The notes under the pieces are model-generated. The model was not told the origin of the DNA, ran no database searches, and saw nothing but the letters and a program-made list of their open reading frames with translations. Below are positions 45,440 through 56,924 of a stretch of 64,000 nucleotides of DNA, piece after piece. The stretch is from Erythrocercus mccallii. Its lineage: Eukaryota; Chordata; Aves; Passeriformes; Dicruridae. The position numbers and the translations under genes are program-made. Location: assembly GCA_013397435.1 (NCBI GenBank), contig VZRG01001468.1, forward strand, positions 127,506 to 191,505. Reading direction: 5' to 3'. Position 1 is the first letter of the stretch; each line of letters starts with the position of its first letter.

Positions 45440-47060
45440 GCGGTCCCGGCGCTGCGGAGCGGGGCGCGCCCGGGTGCCCGAATCCGGACCCCAGCGCCGC
45501 GCCCGCTCTTCTGGCTTTTAATGCTGCCAACTTTTTAGGCTGTAAAATTCAGGCGGTCGAAAGGGAGTAGAGGGCTTCTGGAGAGTTTCCGTAAAACCCA
45601 GGTGTTTTCCAGTACAGGCTGGCTGCGCTCCCTCAGTATTTGCGTGTGTAGCGAAGTTACGGAGCTGCGGTGTATCGTATGTCCTGGGTGGCAGCTGAGC
45701 TTAGAGCCCCGCACCTGGTGGTTCCTGCAGCACCGTGGGATGTTTTTTATCCCCAGAAAGGTGTTTAAAGTGCTCAGGTTCGTGCCCAAGCGCAGGACAG
45801 CGTCACTGCCATTTCCCGGGAGGTGCAGCGGGTCCGCTCCCGTTGTGTGACCGCTGCTGTGGGCTCGTAGGAGCTGAAATAAAACATCAGACACTTGAAG
45901 CTCAGGCGATTCGGGGGGGAAAGTGTGCTCAGCATTGGCAGTTCGAGTCGTTTAACAGTCCAGGAGGACTGAGAGTATGTGTGTGCGCTCACAAACTTGT
46001 AAAAATAAGTGCGCTGAACTATTTGTTAACTTCGGGAAAAGAGTATCCAGAAAGAGAGAGGGAAACAGCGCTTCTGTTGCGGGGCCTTTCTCCCGTTCGA
46101 ACAGGATCTCTAAAAAGCCTGGTTGTAATAGATACTCCTCAGCTCTGCCAGGAGAGAGGACGGTCACTCAAGTGTTGCTGGAGATCATCCAGCTCCTTAT
46201 TAAGAAGAATTATTAGAGGTTTGTCGGGTTCTCCCGGTGGCATTCACTTTTAGCTGCAGAAATGCCTTGTTTTACATGAAATTATCGTGTCTCGTGTTGA
46301 GAGGAACGTGTGGCCTCTGCATTAAAGCCCTGACTTATCCCATTCACCTGTTGCTCTGAAAGGATCTTTCCCTCACCTTTCAGAGCAAGCTTTTTAATAA
46401 TTCCAGCATTCTCCTGCACCTCTTAAAATAGGACGGTGTATCTTTGTTCTGGCAAGGAATTGCGTTGATAACCCAGACAGAACAAATTGATTGTGTGGGT
46501 TTTTTTCCGGAGTGCTAATACCCAGGAGTGCCTTTTTCAAATGGAGCAGGTTTGGGAGTGTCCTGTGTTCAGTTCAAATTTTCTTGGTGAAGTAAGAGCG
46601 CGTATGAATCTTCTGCTATGGACGCGTGTGCTGTTGATCTTTTAGACACATAGAATGCGGTTTGTAACTTTGTATGTTACAAAGTAACCAGGAGTTGGTT
46701 AAAATGATGGCTTTTGTATCTGAAAATGCAACATTAAGGCTTTTTTCCTTCTCCATAGTTGTGTAAAAAGAAGACGTTGAAGCTACTGCAAATACTTTTG
46801 GTTTTAGAGCAATACTGTTTCAAATACTAAAAATTGCTTCAAATATCCTATTTCAGTTTAGTAGCACAAGGACGTAGCATGTTTTTCAGGCTTAGTGGGA
46901 TCGTAAATGTTCAATTTTTGTGCAGAGGGTTGATAACTCACTTTTTTAGTCGTTTAATATTCTCTATAAAAGCACCATGTGCTAGCGAAAAGTTACCTCT
47001 GTGCAAGTATTTCCGTTACTTTTTGGATTTTAAAAATTTTTTTAAACGTGCCCTTTTAAA

Positions 47061-47076
47061 GAAGAAGAAGAAGAAG
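47061..47076. repeat. (GAA)5 microsatellite
   Basis: GAAGAAGAAGAAGAAG, preceded by A and T runs. A short trinucleotide repeat in intron 1. Confidence 0.9.
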
Positions 47077-47099
47077 GCAAATGTGAGGCTCTGCAGTGG

Positions 47100-47510
47100 T
47101 CCATGGCTGATGCGGATTCTGCAGCCATAAACCGGGGAGAAGCAGGCGATGCTGGAGCTGTGCATCCTCATCTCCATGGCTGCTGGGCAGGCTGTGTCCC
47201 GCCGGAGGTGTCCGCTCCCCGGGGTGATAAGCTTGGGCATGTTCGATCGCTAATAGGAGACGAGATAAATCCAGCTCCCAGTGACTCCGGTGGCAGTGCT
47301 TTAACTTCATTAAGGCGCTATTGAACAATCCCTCCTCAGCAGTTTATCTTTATTCCTAACGAGTGCCACAATGCTGAGGCAGTGCTTGGAGTCGGTTTTC
47401 AGCGTGTTGGAGATAAAGCTTTTGTTGGTCGGCTCGGAAATACGGCTCGGCAGCCGGGGAGGGTTCTGGAACAGACTTAATCACGCCGCGTATTTTGTCA
47501 ACAGGACTAT
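47100..47510. promoter_or_regulatory. Intronic CpG-enriched stretch (candidate regulatory element)
   Basis: About two dozen CpGs occur in some 410 bases, including CCCGCCGGAGG near 47,200, GTTCGATCGC near 47,240 and GGTCGGCTCGG near 47,430. Flanking intron sequence has far fewer. It lies 2.1 kb downstream of exon 1, separate from the main island. It may be an intragenic enhancer, an alternative promoter or an eroding part of the island. Confidence 0.35.
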
Positions 47511-48850
47511 CAGTACCCAGGAAAAGCACTGGGGCTGTTTGAAACTATTGTTATTTCTCTGCTGGCAGCACAGCTCGGAGTTGTAATTTTTCTCACAAGG
47601 TTTTCAGAAGGAATGGCCGATACGCAGAGGGGCTGCAGTGGCTCACATTTAATGTAGTGTAGATGGATGTTTTTCGGGTTTTTTTGTTAGTTTGTTTTTT
47701 GTTAAAAGCAACAGGCAGCTCAGCGCTGTGTACCAGTTATATAAGTGTTCTTGACTTGCTGCACAGGGCACGTTGCAACACTGCCATGAGGTCCTTGCAG
47801 CAGCACCCAGCTGCAGCTGGGAAGGGTTCCTGATGCAAGGGGAAAGCCGGGAGAGTGAAACTCTGCTGGGCAGCTGATGTGCACAGAGCTCCTTTGCAGT
47901 GCCTCCCTTTGGTGCTGCTGGAGGTGCTTCGTGTCTTGCGTGTAAGTCTGAAGTTTGTTTTTACAGTAGAGTGTTGCATGTGGCATAAAGTTTAGGGCCA
48001 AGCTTAAGTACAGAATGCTTTGTGCCCCAAAAAACCTCTCCAGCAGCGTTGATGTGGCACATCTCCTGCAAGCTCTGCTTTCTTTCCATGTGTCTTGATT
48101 TTTGAGGAGTGACAGAAGAGATATTTCCTTTAGGCATCATGTATGACTGAGGGTTTTTTCCTTTGCTGTTTGGTGATAAAGCAACAGTATTTTGGGTACA
48201 GCTTTTGGTGAGAAGATTTAGGGACAGTGAGGCTGTGGTTGAATACCTAATTCATTGCTAGCATGGTCTGCCGGAAAGAAAGTTTTTATTTTAAACAGAA
48301 GTATTGTGCAGTTTTGACCCAAATTACTAGGGAATATTTTGGGGTATACTGACTATTCGTGCAGGGACCCTCCAGCCTCTGGGTCAGTGTGCATGTGCCT
48401 GGCACATCTGGAAAAAGGCAGCGTCCCCAATTACCCAGGAGAGCTGGGCTAAGAGCTGCTCTCTGTTTCCCAGGAAGGCTCTAGGGTTTGGCTATATGGA
48501 TAAGGTGCCCCGAGGCACCAGGTGCGTGTTGGCTCTTTGCATGGTGCTGCTGCTCTCTGGAGAGATCAGGGCAGAGTGTCTGAATGCTTTTTAAAGTCCT
48601 GTGGGTGCCTGTCAGTGGTTTCAGGGTCTGGAAGTGCATTTGAACTAGGAGTCAGGAGCAGTCTCACTCTGTGCTCAAGTGTACACACGCAAAGATTTTG
48701 TTCAATGAAACTTAATGTTTGTGATTAAAATTACCTATAAATTTCTTGCTAAACTGGAGTTTTCATGTGTCAGGTCCTGTTGCTTTGCTTTCACGTGTTA
48801 GGGTAGCTTCTTTGCCTGCTTGGTAAGGGGCTCTACTGCTGCTGGTTGCG

Positions 48851-48922
48851 TGGGATTTTTTTTTTTTTGGGAGAAGGGCATTACTTGCATGGGATTTTTT
48901 TTGGGAGAAGGGCGTTACTTGC
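48851..48922. repeat. Tandem duplication of a 33-39-bp unit, two copies
   Basis: The unit TGGGA, a T run, GGGAGAAGGGC, then RTTACTTGC occurs at 48,851-48,889 and again at 48,890-48,922. Copies differ by one A/G substitution and by the length of the T run (13 versus 8). It is a recent local tandem duplication. Confidence 0.9.
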
Positions 48923-49079
48923 TCTCAGGCCCTGGAGTAAGTCTGCTCCTGCAGATGCTGGAAGAGGAGGTGGTGCGGGGGACTCTCCTGCTGACAGTGC
49001 TGGGAGGGGGGAGTGCTGCTGGCAGTACCTCTCCTGCGTGTCCTGCTTCCAGGCCTGCTGAAATAATGGAACAAAGATT

Positions 49080-49620
49080 AAGTAATGGTCACTCCTGGCC
49101 CCGCGCAGCTGTGGAGCTCTCAGCGTGTGCCGGCTGCCCGGGGGGGGGCTGCAGCGCTGGGGAGGGGGATGTGGCTTGGTGCAGGTGGCTGGTCCCTCTC
49201 CCTCCTCCTGGGGCAACGGTGGAAACCTAAAGACGCCCTGCAAAGCCAGCGGCTCCCTGCTGCTCCAAGGAGGTTTTCCTGCTCAGGTGGGATAGCGCTG
49301 GCAGCTGGTGATGCTTGTGAAAGAACTTGTGCGTGGCTTGCAGTGACACCCAGCTCTGGCGCTTCCTGCAGCGCTGTCCTTGCTCCGGACAGTCCCCAGG
49401 GCTGCAGGATGGCTCCGCACCCTGCGGGATTGCAGCTCCTGCGCTGCAGCTTGGCCCCGGTGGGTAACAGCAGAGCCCCTCCTTGCAAAGCGGTGCCTCT
49501 CCGGGCCTGCTGCTTAAGCACAAATAAATACATGTGCTTGCAAGTCAATCCACCCTTCCTGTGCGAACATGTGTCGGTGGATTCGCTGACCACCCTCAGC
49601 ATGCCGCAGTATTTATTTAT
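49080..49620. promoter_or_regulatory. Intronic CpG-enriched stretch with open frames on both strands
   Basis: More than twenty CpGs lie within about 540 bases, well above the surrounding intron. A 196-codon frame starts with ATG at 49,085 and runs to 49,675; a 160-codon frame lies opposite it on the minus strand. The translation is alanine-, cysteine- and serine-rich and resembles no protein that I know, so I do not call it a gene. It could be an alternative promoter or first exon of LRIG1, a noncoding RNA start, or compositional drift. Confidence 0.35.
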
Positions 49621-50078
49621 CAGTTCCTACAGGAGGGCAGCAGTTAACAGCAAGCCCTCTGCATCCGCTGTCTGAGCTTCTCATCTCCATCCCACACGGA
49701 GCCACAGCCGGGCCAGAAATTGGCTCGTCGGACTAGGATTAAAAGCAAATACTGATAACAAAGGAAAAAAATACCCCCACTTGCCCCTGGCTTCCAGTGA
49801 AAGGCTCTAGGACCCCCCCAGCCTCCTCTGCATATTCCTCTCTCCTTTTGAGAAACTTCACGGCATTTAATCACTTTGAGACTTTTCCTCTCTGCAGTGG
49901 CTGCAATTTGAAACGCAGGGGTCCCATACAAAAGAAGCAAGTGCTCAATGGGCTGTGTTAATATTCAGTGCCTTTTACAATGGGTGCAGTTTGAAAAGGG
50001 GAGAATGGATGGTCTGGGAGCTGGGGGAGGAGGAGCTGCAGAGGGAAAATTCCCAGGACAGCATCTCAGTAGGCAGTC

Positions 50079-50094
50079 AAAAAAAAAAAAAAAA
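50079..50094. repeat. Poly(A) tract, 16 bp, in A/C-rich context
   Basis: A 16-base A run followed by CAACCCCAAAAAAACCC. No gene-like body precedes it, so it is probably a simple repeat and not the tail of a retrocopy. Confidence 0.85.
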
Positions 50095-50857
50095 CAACCC
50101 CAAAAAAACCCACCCGAACACACCATCAGCTGTTCTATAGAAAAATCAACTATTCATGTGTTAGGTACAGCTTAATATTTTTTTTCCCTTGGCTTGTGCA
50201 AAGTGCTCTATGGCTTTCTGCATGTAAGGTTTGGAGGTGGCTGAGCTTTGCAGGATTTCCTGCTTGGAATTTAAGGAGCAAATGTGAGGTTGACTGTCTT
50301 ATCCCTTTGCTTGTTGGCATCAAGAAGTCAAAGGTGGTAAACTAATACATTTGGGACCCCAGACACTTCAACAAAGCACTTCAGGTACTTAAATGCTTCC
50401 TCGAGCATGGGTGAGATTTCACTTCCCTGCTTAAGCTGCTGCTGGAGTCCTGTTTCTGATGAGGATTTAGGCAGATGTAGAAGTGCTTCCAAGCGAGGCT
50501 TTATTTGATGTGTGAGCCTCACCTGGTGCAGGGAAGTCCGAGAGCGCTGGAAGGATGGTCCCAGGCTGCAGCTTCAGAAGAGCCTGCTGGAAGGGTTCAA
50601 GGTGCTTTCATGTTGGGGCAAATCCCCCAAGAATTGTCCCTGAAATGCCCTTCTAACTCTGTGCTTGCACCTGGGCTCATGAATATACGAGCGTCTCCTG
50701 AGTGCCACCCTGGGCATGCCCGGGCAGTGCCTGCCTTTGGGTTCTGAGCTCTTTGATCCATCCAAGAGGGGACTCGGGTTTTGTCTTGAAGTTTGAGTGG
50801 CTGCAAATTGGGATGATGGTTTTCATTCCTCGGTAGCCAGCTCTGCTCTGCTCAGGA

Positions 50858-50893
50858 CTTGTGTATTGTCCCTGATTTGTGTATTGGCCCTGA
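50858..50893. repeat. 18-bp tandem duplication
   Basis: Units CTTGTGTATTGTCCCTGA (50,858-50,875) and TTTGTGTATTGGCCCTGA (50,876-50,893) follow each other with two mismatches. A more diverged third unit may follow (CTGGTATGTTAG). Confidence 0.85.
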
Positions 50894-53622
50894 CTGGTAT
50901 GTTAGCTGCACCCAGAAACTCTCAATTAGAGCTGCAGGGCTTTTAATTGATCTCGTTGGCCACCCTGCCAGACACCTTGGATTGAGTTAGCTCAGCTCAT
51001 CAGCTTTTAACACAATCATTTTGTGCTGCTAACCTAATCACCCAGTGTGACTCCCTTGTCTTGCAGTGTGGAGCTGGATGGGGTCATGTGGATGAATGCA
51101 GCAGAGATAATTTAGACTAATGTTGCTTCAGAGAGCCATCTGTGGAAAATCCAGGCTTCAGGTTGATCAGCTCTGCAGGGCCTGGGCTGGGCAGGAATTA
51201 GCACCTCATGCAGGGTGAGGTGAGGGATTTAACATAGAATTTAGCTTTGGTGAATAACAGTAAATAAGTAAAGCATTTTGGTCTGGATTGTGGTTTCATG
51301 CAGACCTGGGGACCCCCTGACATCTCTCTTCAGACATCCCTTGCTGGTTTTTAGTGGCATGTGAAGGAAGAAGCAGAGTGTGAGGCTCCTGGAAAAATAC
51401 CTCTTTCCTGGTACGTCCAGCTATTAAATGATGTACTACAATATTTCTTTTTCCTAGCATGCATTGAGGCCTAAGTCAAGGACTGGGGTGCCGTTGTGCT
51501 AATGCACCACATGAAATACCTATTATTGTTGTAGCTGAGTCATCCATTAATAGTTAACCAAGTCCTGTGCTGCAGCCCAAGTCCTACAACCCCAGCCTCC
51601 TCTGGCTTCAGAGCAGGGCCACAACATATGTAATATGTTACACTCTCTCATTATGTTTTCAGCACGTTGTCCTTCAGGCCACAACCATATAATTTTGGAG
51701 ATGTCTTAGAAGCAGGCCCTGCTATTCTGGGGACACCTCTCAAGACCTGATGACGTGTCGCATCCAATTCCAGGAGCATGGTTCACTTCCACGTGGTTCC
51801 ATTTTCAGTTTGAGTAAGAACTGAAGGACAGGTCCAAGCTGCAGCCATCTGTGTAGCTTTTATTAACAGTGTTGGATGTGCAGACAGAATGGTTGGTTAT
51901 TTGCAGCTGCCATGATAGTTTTGTAGCTTCCCACAGTGGCTTTCAGGGGGAAAAGTATAGGAGACTTAAAAATTGAACAATTTTGATATAGAGCTACAGA
52001 TTCTTACAATGTTATAGACAAGTTGCATTTGAAAATGCATTATCTGCCTAAAGCTTTGTTCTGAAGAAAAGTTTTATGTGCAAGAGAATTTGTCTTTTTT
52101 GTGTGGATATTTTTTTTCTTTAGAGGATGGGAGGCACTGTTTGGGTAATGTTGATATTACTGCTCATAATGGGGCAGTAACTTGTGTGAATTTTCCTTTG
52201 ATGTCTCTTTTGGACCTGCTGGGGCAGCCTTATTATTTTTTGAAATTAGCAGAGGTGCAGTCTTAAATGTAGTTCTTGTAAATCCTATTCAACTTTACTT
52301 TGTTGCATATTGCAGAAGTTTCCCCTTTTCTGCCTGTTTTTACATGAATCCTTTCAGATTAGAGAACACACCCTCCTGAGTTCTGTGGCAATTTGACTGT
52401 GAAATCTTGAGCAGAAGAATCTTTTTCCTAGACCACCTCCTCCAACTTTTAGGACTTTTTTCTCCCTATAGGAAGGCAGACAAACCCTCAGGTACAAGGA
52501 GGAAATGAGAAACTCAGAATGCCAAGTCTGGGCAGTGCTGCTTCCCACTTGCCCACACACAGGGACAGGGATTCACCCTCACCACTTACATGTTTCTCTG
52601 GTTGCCCAAAGCCTGTGATTTTGGGATGGGCACTTGCCAGGCTAACCCTGGAACAGACAACCCTGTTGTCTTTCAGTGCTGTGAATACTCTGCTCTGGAG
52701 AATTAACATCAACACTAGTTACTCACAAGCCTCTCTCCAAAATACTGACCTGCAAGTTCCAGATACACTTTGCCTAGCTGGTGTTCAGGTTGCTTTATAA
52801 CTTCACTTACAGTGTGTTTTAGCCTGCTGCATGCCAATATAAACACAAGTTTTCTATGTCATCTGTCATCTAAAAAACACTGGTAAGAAGTGCTGGCTGT
52901 CCAGGGAGGCAGTGTGTGCAGCCTGTGTGGCAGTGCTTGGCTGATCCCCAGTGCAGATGGGTCCTGGGGCTGAATTGGTGAGAGATATGCAGTTGGGGTG
53001 ACAAGTTTGGACACTGATTTGTAGCCCTGTTTAGGGATGTGGTGCTGGAGGTGTCCTGTGTGTGTAGAGGCTCGCTGTGGGTGATGCCCATGTAGGAGTG
53101 GGGTGGTGGGGGAGCTGCTGGTCTATGGGCTGTGTCCTGGGTAATAAAACAGTGATTGTAGGAAATGGCCTGGCTGGAGGCCCTGTGAAAAATTGCCCCC
53201 TAAATGTGTTCCAGTTGTCCAAACACCAGTGCCTCTCCTTGCTGTGCTGTGTGTAGGGGGAGCCTGGAGCCCCAGGCACCCTTTGCTTGCTTTTTGCTGT
53301 GGCTCTGCCATCCACCCAGGTTTCAGAGCTGTGAAAAAGCACCAGGAACACCACAGGTTTAAGAAACGTCCTCTAGCAGTCTGGATAGGATGACCTTTTC
53401 TGCAGCAGCTCAGTCCATGGGCAGGCAGCCTGAATTTGGCTGTTTCCCAACACAAGGTGGTTGTTTTGAGATGGAGCTGGAAGGTGCATGGATCCATGGG
53501 ATTTCTTCCCATCTCATGAGACTTTGCAGCTTCAGAGGAAGGAGAGAATGGAAGGTTATGGCAGGGATGTGTTTATGGCCTGTGTCAGCAATGGCCTCTC
53601 TCACTTGCAAAGGGTGAGGTGT

Positions 53623-53635
53623 TATATATATATAT
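53623..53635. repeat. (TA)6 microsatellite
   Basis: A short perfect TA dinucleotide run in intron 1. Confidence 0.85.
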
Positions 53636-55909
53636 CTCCTGGATGTTCTATTTCTCTCATGCCCCCTTACTTCATCGGTCACGCCCTGCCTGGTGATGGC
53701 AGAGGCATGGGCAGAAATGCCAGGTGCTAGCACAGGGCGGTTGGCTGCTGCTGGAGGTTTTGCTGTGGTCTGGCCTTGCTGGGAGCCAGGAGAGCATCCT
53801 GTGCTCTGTTTGTCCATGTAACTCACTGTAAACCTTTGTCCCCTTCTGAACTGTAGCAGAGTCACATCCACACTTGTATTTCATTTGTTTTGGCAATATG
53901 GGGAGACTTCTCCTGTTTTAGGAGATTTAAACAAACCATGTGATGTTTTATTTTGAAAGGTGTCATAATAGTTTGTGCTTTTTTCCTTGCTAAGTGTATT
54001 TTTGTGCTGTTCCTGTCTGTTGGTCTATAAACAACTCTGTTCATTCCTTTTCCTCCTTAAACAAGTCATCTAAGTCAGAATTCCTGGCTTTCAAACACCT
54101 TTGGATTCTTCTGGAGTAGTGCATGCATTTTGCATATAAATCAGTAAATAAAGGATAGTGTATTTTTTTAGACTTCTCAGAATTGGATTTGTGAGAGTTG
54201 TGCCATCTTTGTGTCACATGGTGGTAAACCTTTTGTATATCTCCTCTCCCACTTTCCAACCTTTGTTATTGAGATGGTGACCACCCAAAAACTGTTGATG
54301 TTGATTAAGTTAAAGGGGTTGAATGACTCTGTTCATAAGAGTGAATAAATAAACTTTTTCTGTTAGAGTAGGTTGGAAAATAATATTATAATGGCTACCT
54401 AGGAAGACTCCACCTTTGCTATGTGAGTGGGCTAGAAGGAATTTTCTGGTTTGGGAGAGGGTCTGCAGAGCTAAAGCTTCTCTGCTGATCTCTGAGCACT
54501 TTTATCCCGAGTTATGTCACTTGTTTTGCCTGCTGGACAAGGAGCTGGCAGCCTGTCCCTCCAGCCCACGGGGATGCTGTGGGACTCTTTCAGCTCCTGC
54601 AGTTTCAGTAAAAGCCTCTGTTTATCTCTGTGAGGCTGGGTCCAGCTCCCCAGTGAAGTTGCTTGGCTTCTGACTCCTTGGTGAGCTGGTTCCAGGAGCT
54701 CTGGTTTCATCCTTGCTGACCTTACCAGCAGAGACATGTACTGGTCTGAGTTAATCTCCTTAGACAGAAACTTCTACAGATCTAACAGGATGTGTTTGGC
54801 TTACAGTGTCTACTTAAAACAACAGTTGGATTTGCTCCTCCCTGCTGCAATAATCTGAGACAGGTACTGCTGTTTACCCAGGTTTCCTGAGAAAGGAGGT
54901 TGTGCAATGGTCCAAGTGTCTCTTCTATTCCCCCAGAGCTTTTGATGCTGTTAGTCAACTTCACTTACAGGTGTGAAGTCAAATTTGGAATGCCTGCCTC
55001 CCCCATAGGCAGCAGGCTGAGAAGAGTGGCTGTAACCTCACTGAGTGAAGGGAAGCAGTGTGAGATTATCCTGTATGAGAAATCAAAGAATCTCTGTAGG
55101 AGAGAGCAGTGCTATTTAACCATCCCTGCAGGAGAAGTGGATGAGAGTCCCAGCTGTGAGACAGGGCTGTGCTTTTCCTCTGTGGTGAGGTTAGTGAAGG
55201 AGGTGATCAGAGTCTTGGTGGAATGGCGCTGGTGTCATCTGATATCCTTAGCCAGGAGCAGAGGATTTGATGTTGGGTTACCCCTTGCATTTTTCCTGTG
55301 AACAGGGGATTGATGCTGTGGAGAAAGCACCCTAATCCTGGCCTCTTTGGGGACCAGCATGGTTTCCTCTGTGTCTAAAGTGATGTCACCAGTGCAGTGG
55401 AGGAGCATCTCAGCCAAAGCAGCAAGCTCTTGTGGCTGCCACAACCACAGCTAGGGGTTGGTTTTGGTGACTTGCTGCTCCTCTTGAAGCAGAATTTCCA
55501 GGAAGAAGGTGCCTTCAGGGCCTGCTGGCCATGGGGCTGTCAGCTGTGGGTGGGGAGGAGTGGCCCTGGCTGTCTGCATCCCTCTGGAAGCACTGGGGCA
55601 GGGAAGGGGCTGCTGCCTGGGGCTCCTTTCCTCGCTGGCCACTCAAGGGGTCTGGGATTTACAGCCCCTGTGGGGAGAAGGCAGAGCCATGCAGCTGGGC
55701 AGCATCCTTGGGAGATGCCAAATCACAGCCCAGGCTGTTTACTACAGTTTTTCTCTCATGGTTTTCTCTCTTAGCACTTGTCTCGAGTGTTACCACTTTG
55801 TGGTCTGCTTCACAAGAGCCTGAGCTGTCCTTTCAGCTGGCAGGGACTCTGGGACTGTGCTGCATCCCTCTGTGTGTCTCCTAGGCTTATTCTGCAGCTC
55901 CCAGGCTCT

Positions 55910-55945
55910 CCTTTATTTGGGCTGCAGCCTTTATTTGGGCTGCAG
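55910..55945. repeat. 18-bp perfect tandem duplication
   Basis: CCTTTATTTGGGCTGCAG occurs twice head to tail, at 55,910-55,927 and 55,928-55,945, with no mismatch. It must be recent or constrained. Confidence 0.95.
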
Positions 55946-56894
55946 AGGGTTTTCCCAGCACATTCCCTGTGTACCCTTCTGCCCAGGCTGTGCTCGGTGA
56001 TGGTGTGTGATGAGCACATTGTGCTCAGGCTGCCCAGGCTCTGTGTCCTGCTGTTTACTTTGTTTGCTTCTCTCTCCAGCTGGGAATACTGGAGGCAGCT
56101 CAAAGGCAGGCCCTAAAGCACCCCGTGTGCAAGTCGTAATGCCAGCGTGGGGCTTGCTGGGGAACAGGCTGTGCACCATTAAGTTCCTTAGGCTTGTCAT
56201 AGATTTTTTTTTCGAGTCAAAAAACACAAATCCACCCTTTTGGGGGAGGATGAGGTGGCAGCTGAACCCCTTTTGGGGCTGTGTTAATTAATGTTGCTTT
56301 GTTTGCAAGATGCATGGTTAAAAGAAGAGGAATCCAGCACAGACTTACAGGTCTGTGCATTTGGAAACAAAATGGGGAAGTTTCCCTGTCCAACAAGTTT
56401 CAATTGCTTCCTCTATGGTTTCCTGAGTAATTCTCACTGCTGGTTGTAAAGCACTCTCTCTTGCTGTTGCAGGGTGCATTATTCCCCAGATCTCTCTTTG
56501 GACCACCACCTACCTTCCATCCCATCCCTGCAGGCTCCCTGGGCTGGTGGCAGCTGGTGGCAGGGAAATTTCTTTGAGAAGTCAGTTTCCTAAACATGGC
56601 TGTGAGACAGACAATAACAGCAACATCACTCAACAGACTGGGATTGAGAGAGAATTGAAAATGTGCATTGAAATATTTTGAGGAAGTTATAGTCTGTTAT
56701 AAGTGAAAAGCCTTTTGATGGTTTTCCTGCGTTTTAGGTTTGAAATGCAGAATTCCTCTTGACTTGTTTGAGTGGCTTTGAGCCACCTGACTGTGCCAAA
56801 TGTGGAAGAGCAGAGCTGATCCTTCTCTTGGCATTCCCGTGGTGTTGGGAAGGGGTTGCAGGATGCCCTTTAGGTCTGGTCTCTGGGGGCAGAG

Positions 56895-56924
56895 GGAGGG
56901 GACAAGCCAGGAGGGACAAGCCAG
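56895..56924. repeat. Short direct repeat, 14 bp, two copies
   Basis: Two near-identical copies of GAGGGACAAGCCAG lie head to tail, the first with one extra G. Confidence 0.75.

Larger units (their letters stand above)
43750..45530. promoter_or_regulatory. LRIG1: CpG island spanning promoter and first exon of LRIG1
   Basis: CpG dinucleotides become very frequent from about 43,750 and reach a maximum between 44,220 and 45,000, where runs such as GGGGGGCGGCGGCGCCCGCG occur. They thin out after about 45,530. The island covers the presumed core promoter, the 5' leader, the first coding exon and the beginning of intron 1, the usual pattern for a broadly expressed vertebrate gene. Its extent is estimated by eye, not by an observed/expected computation. 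Confidence 0.9.
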
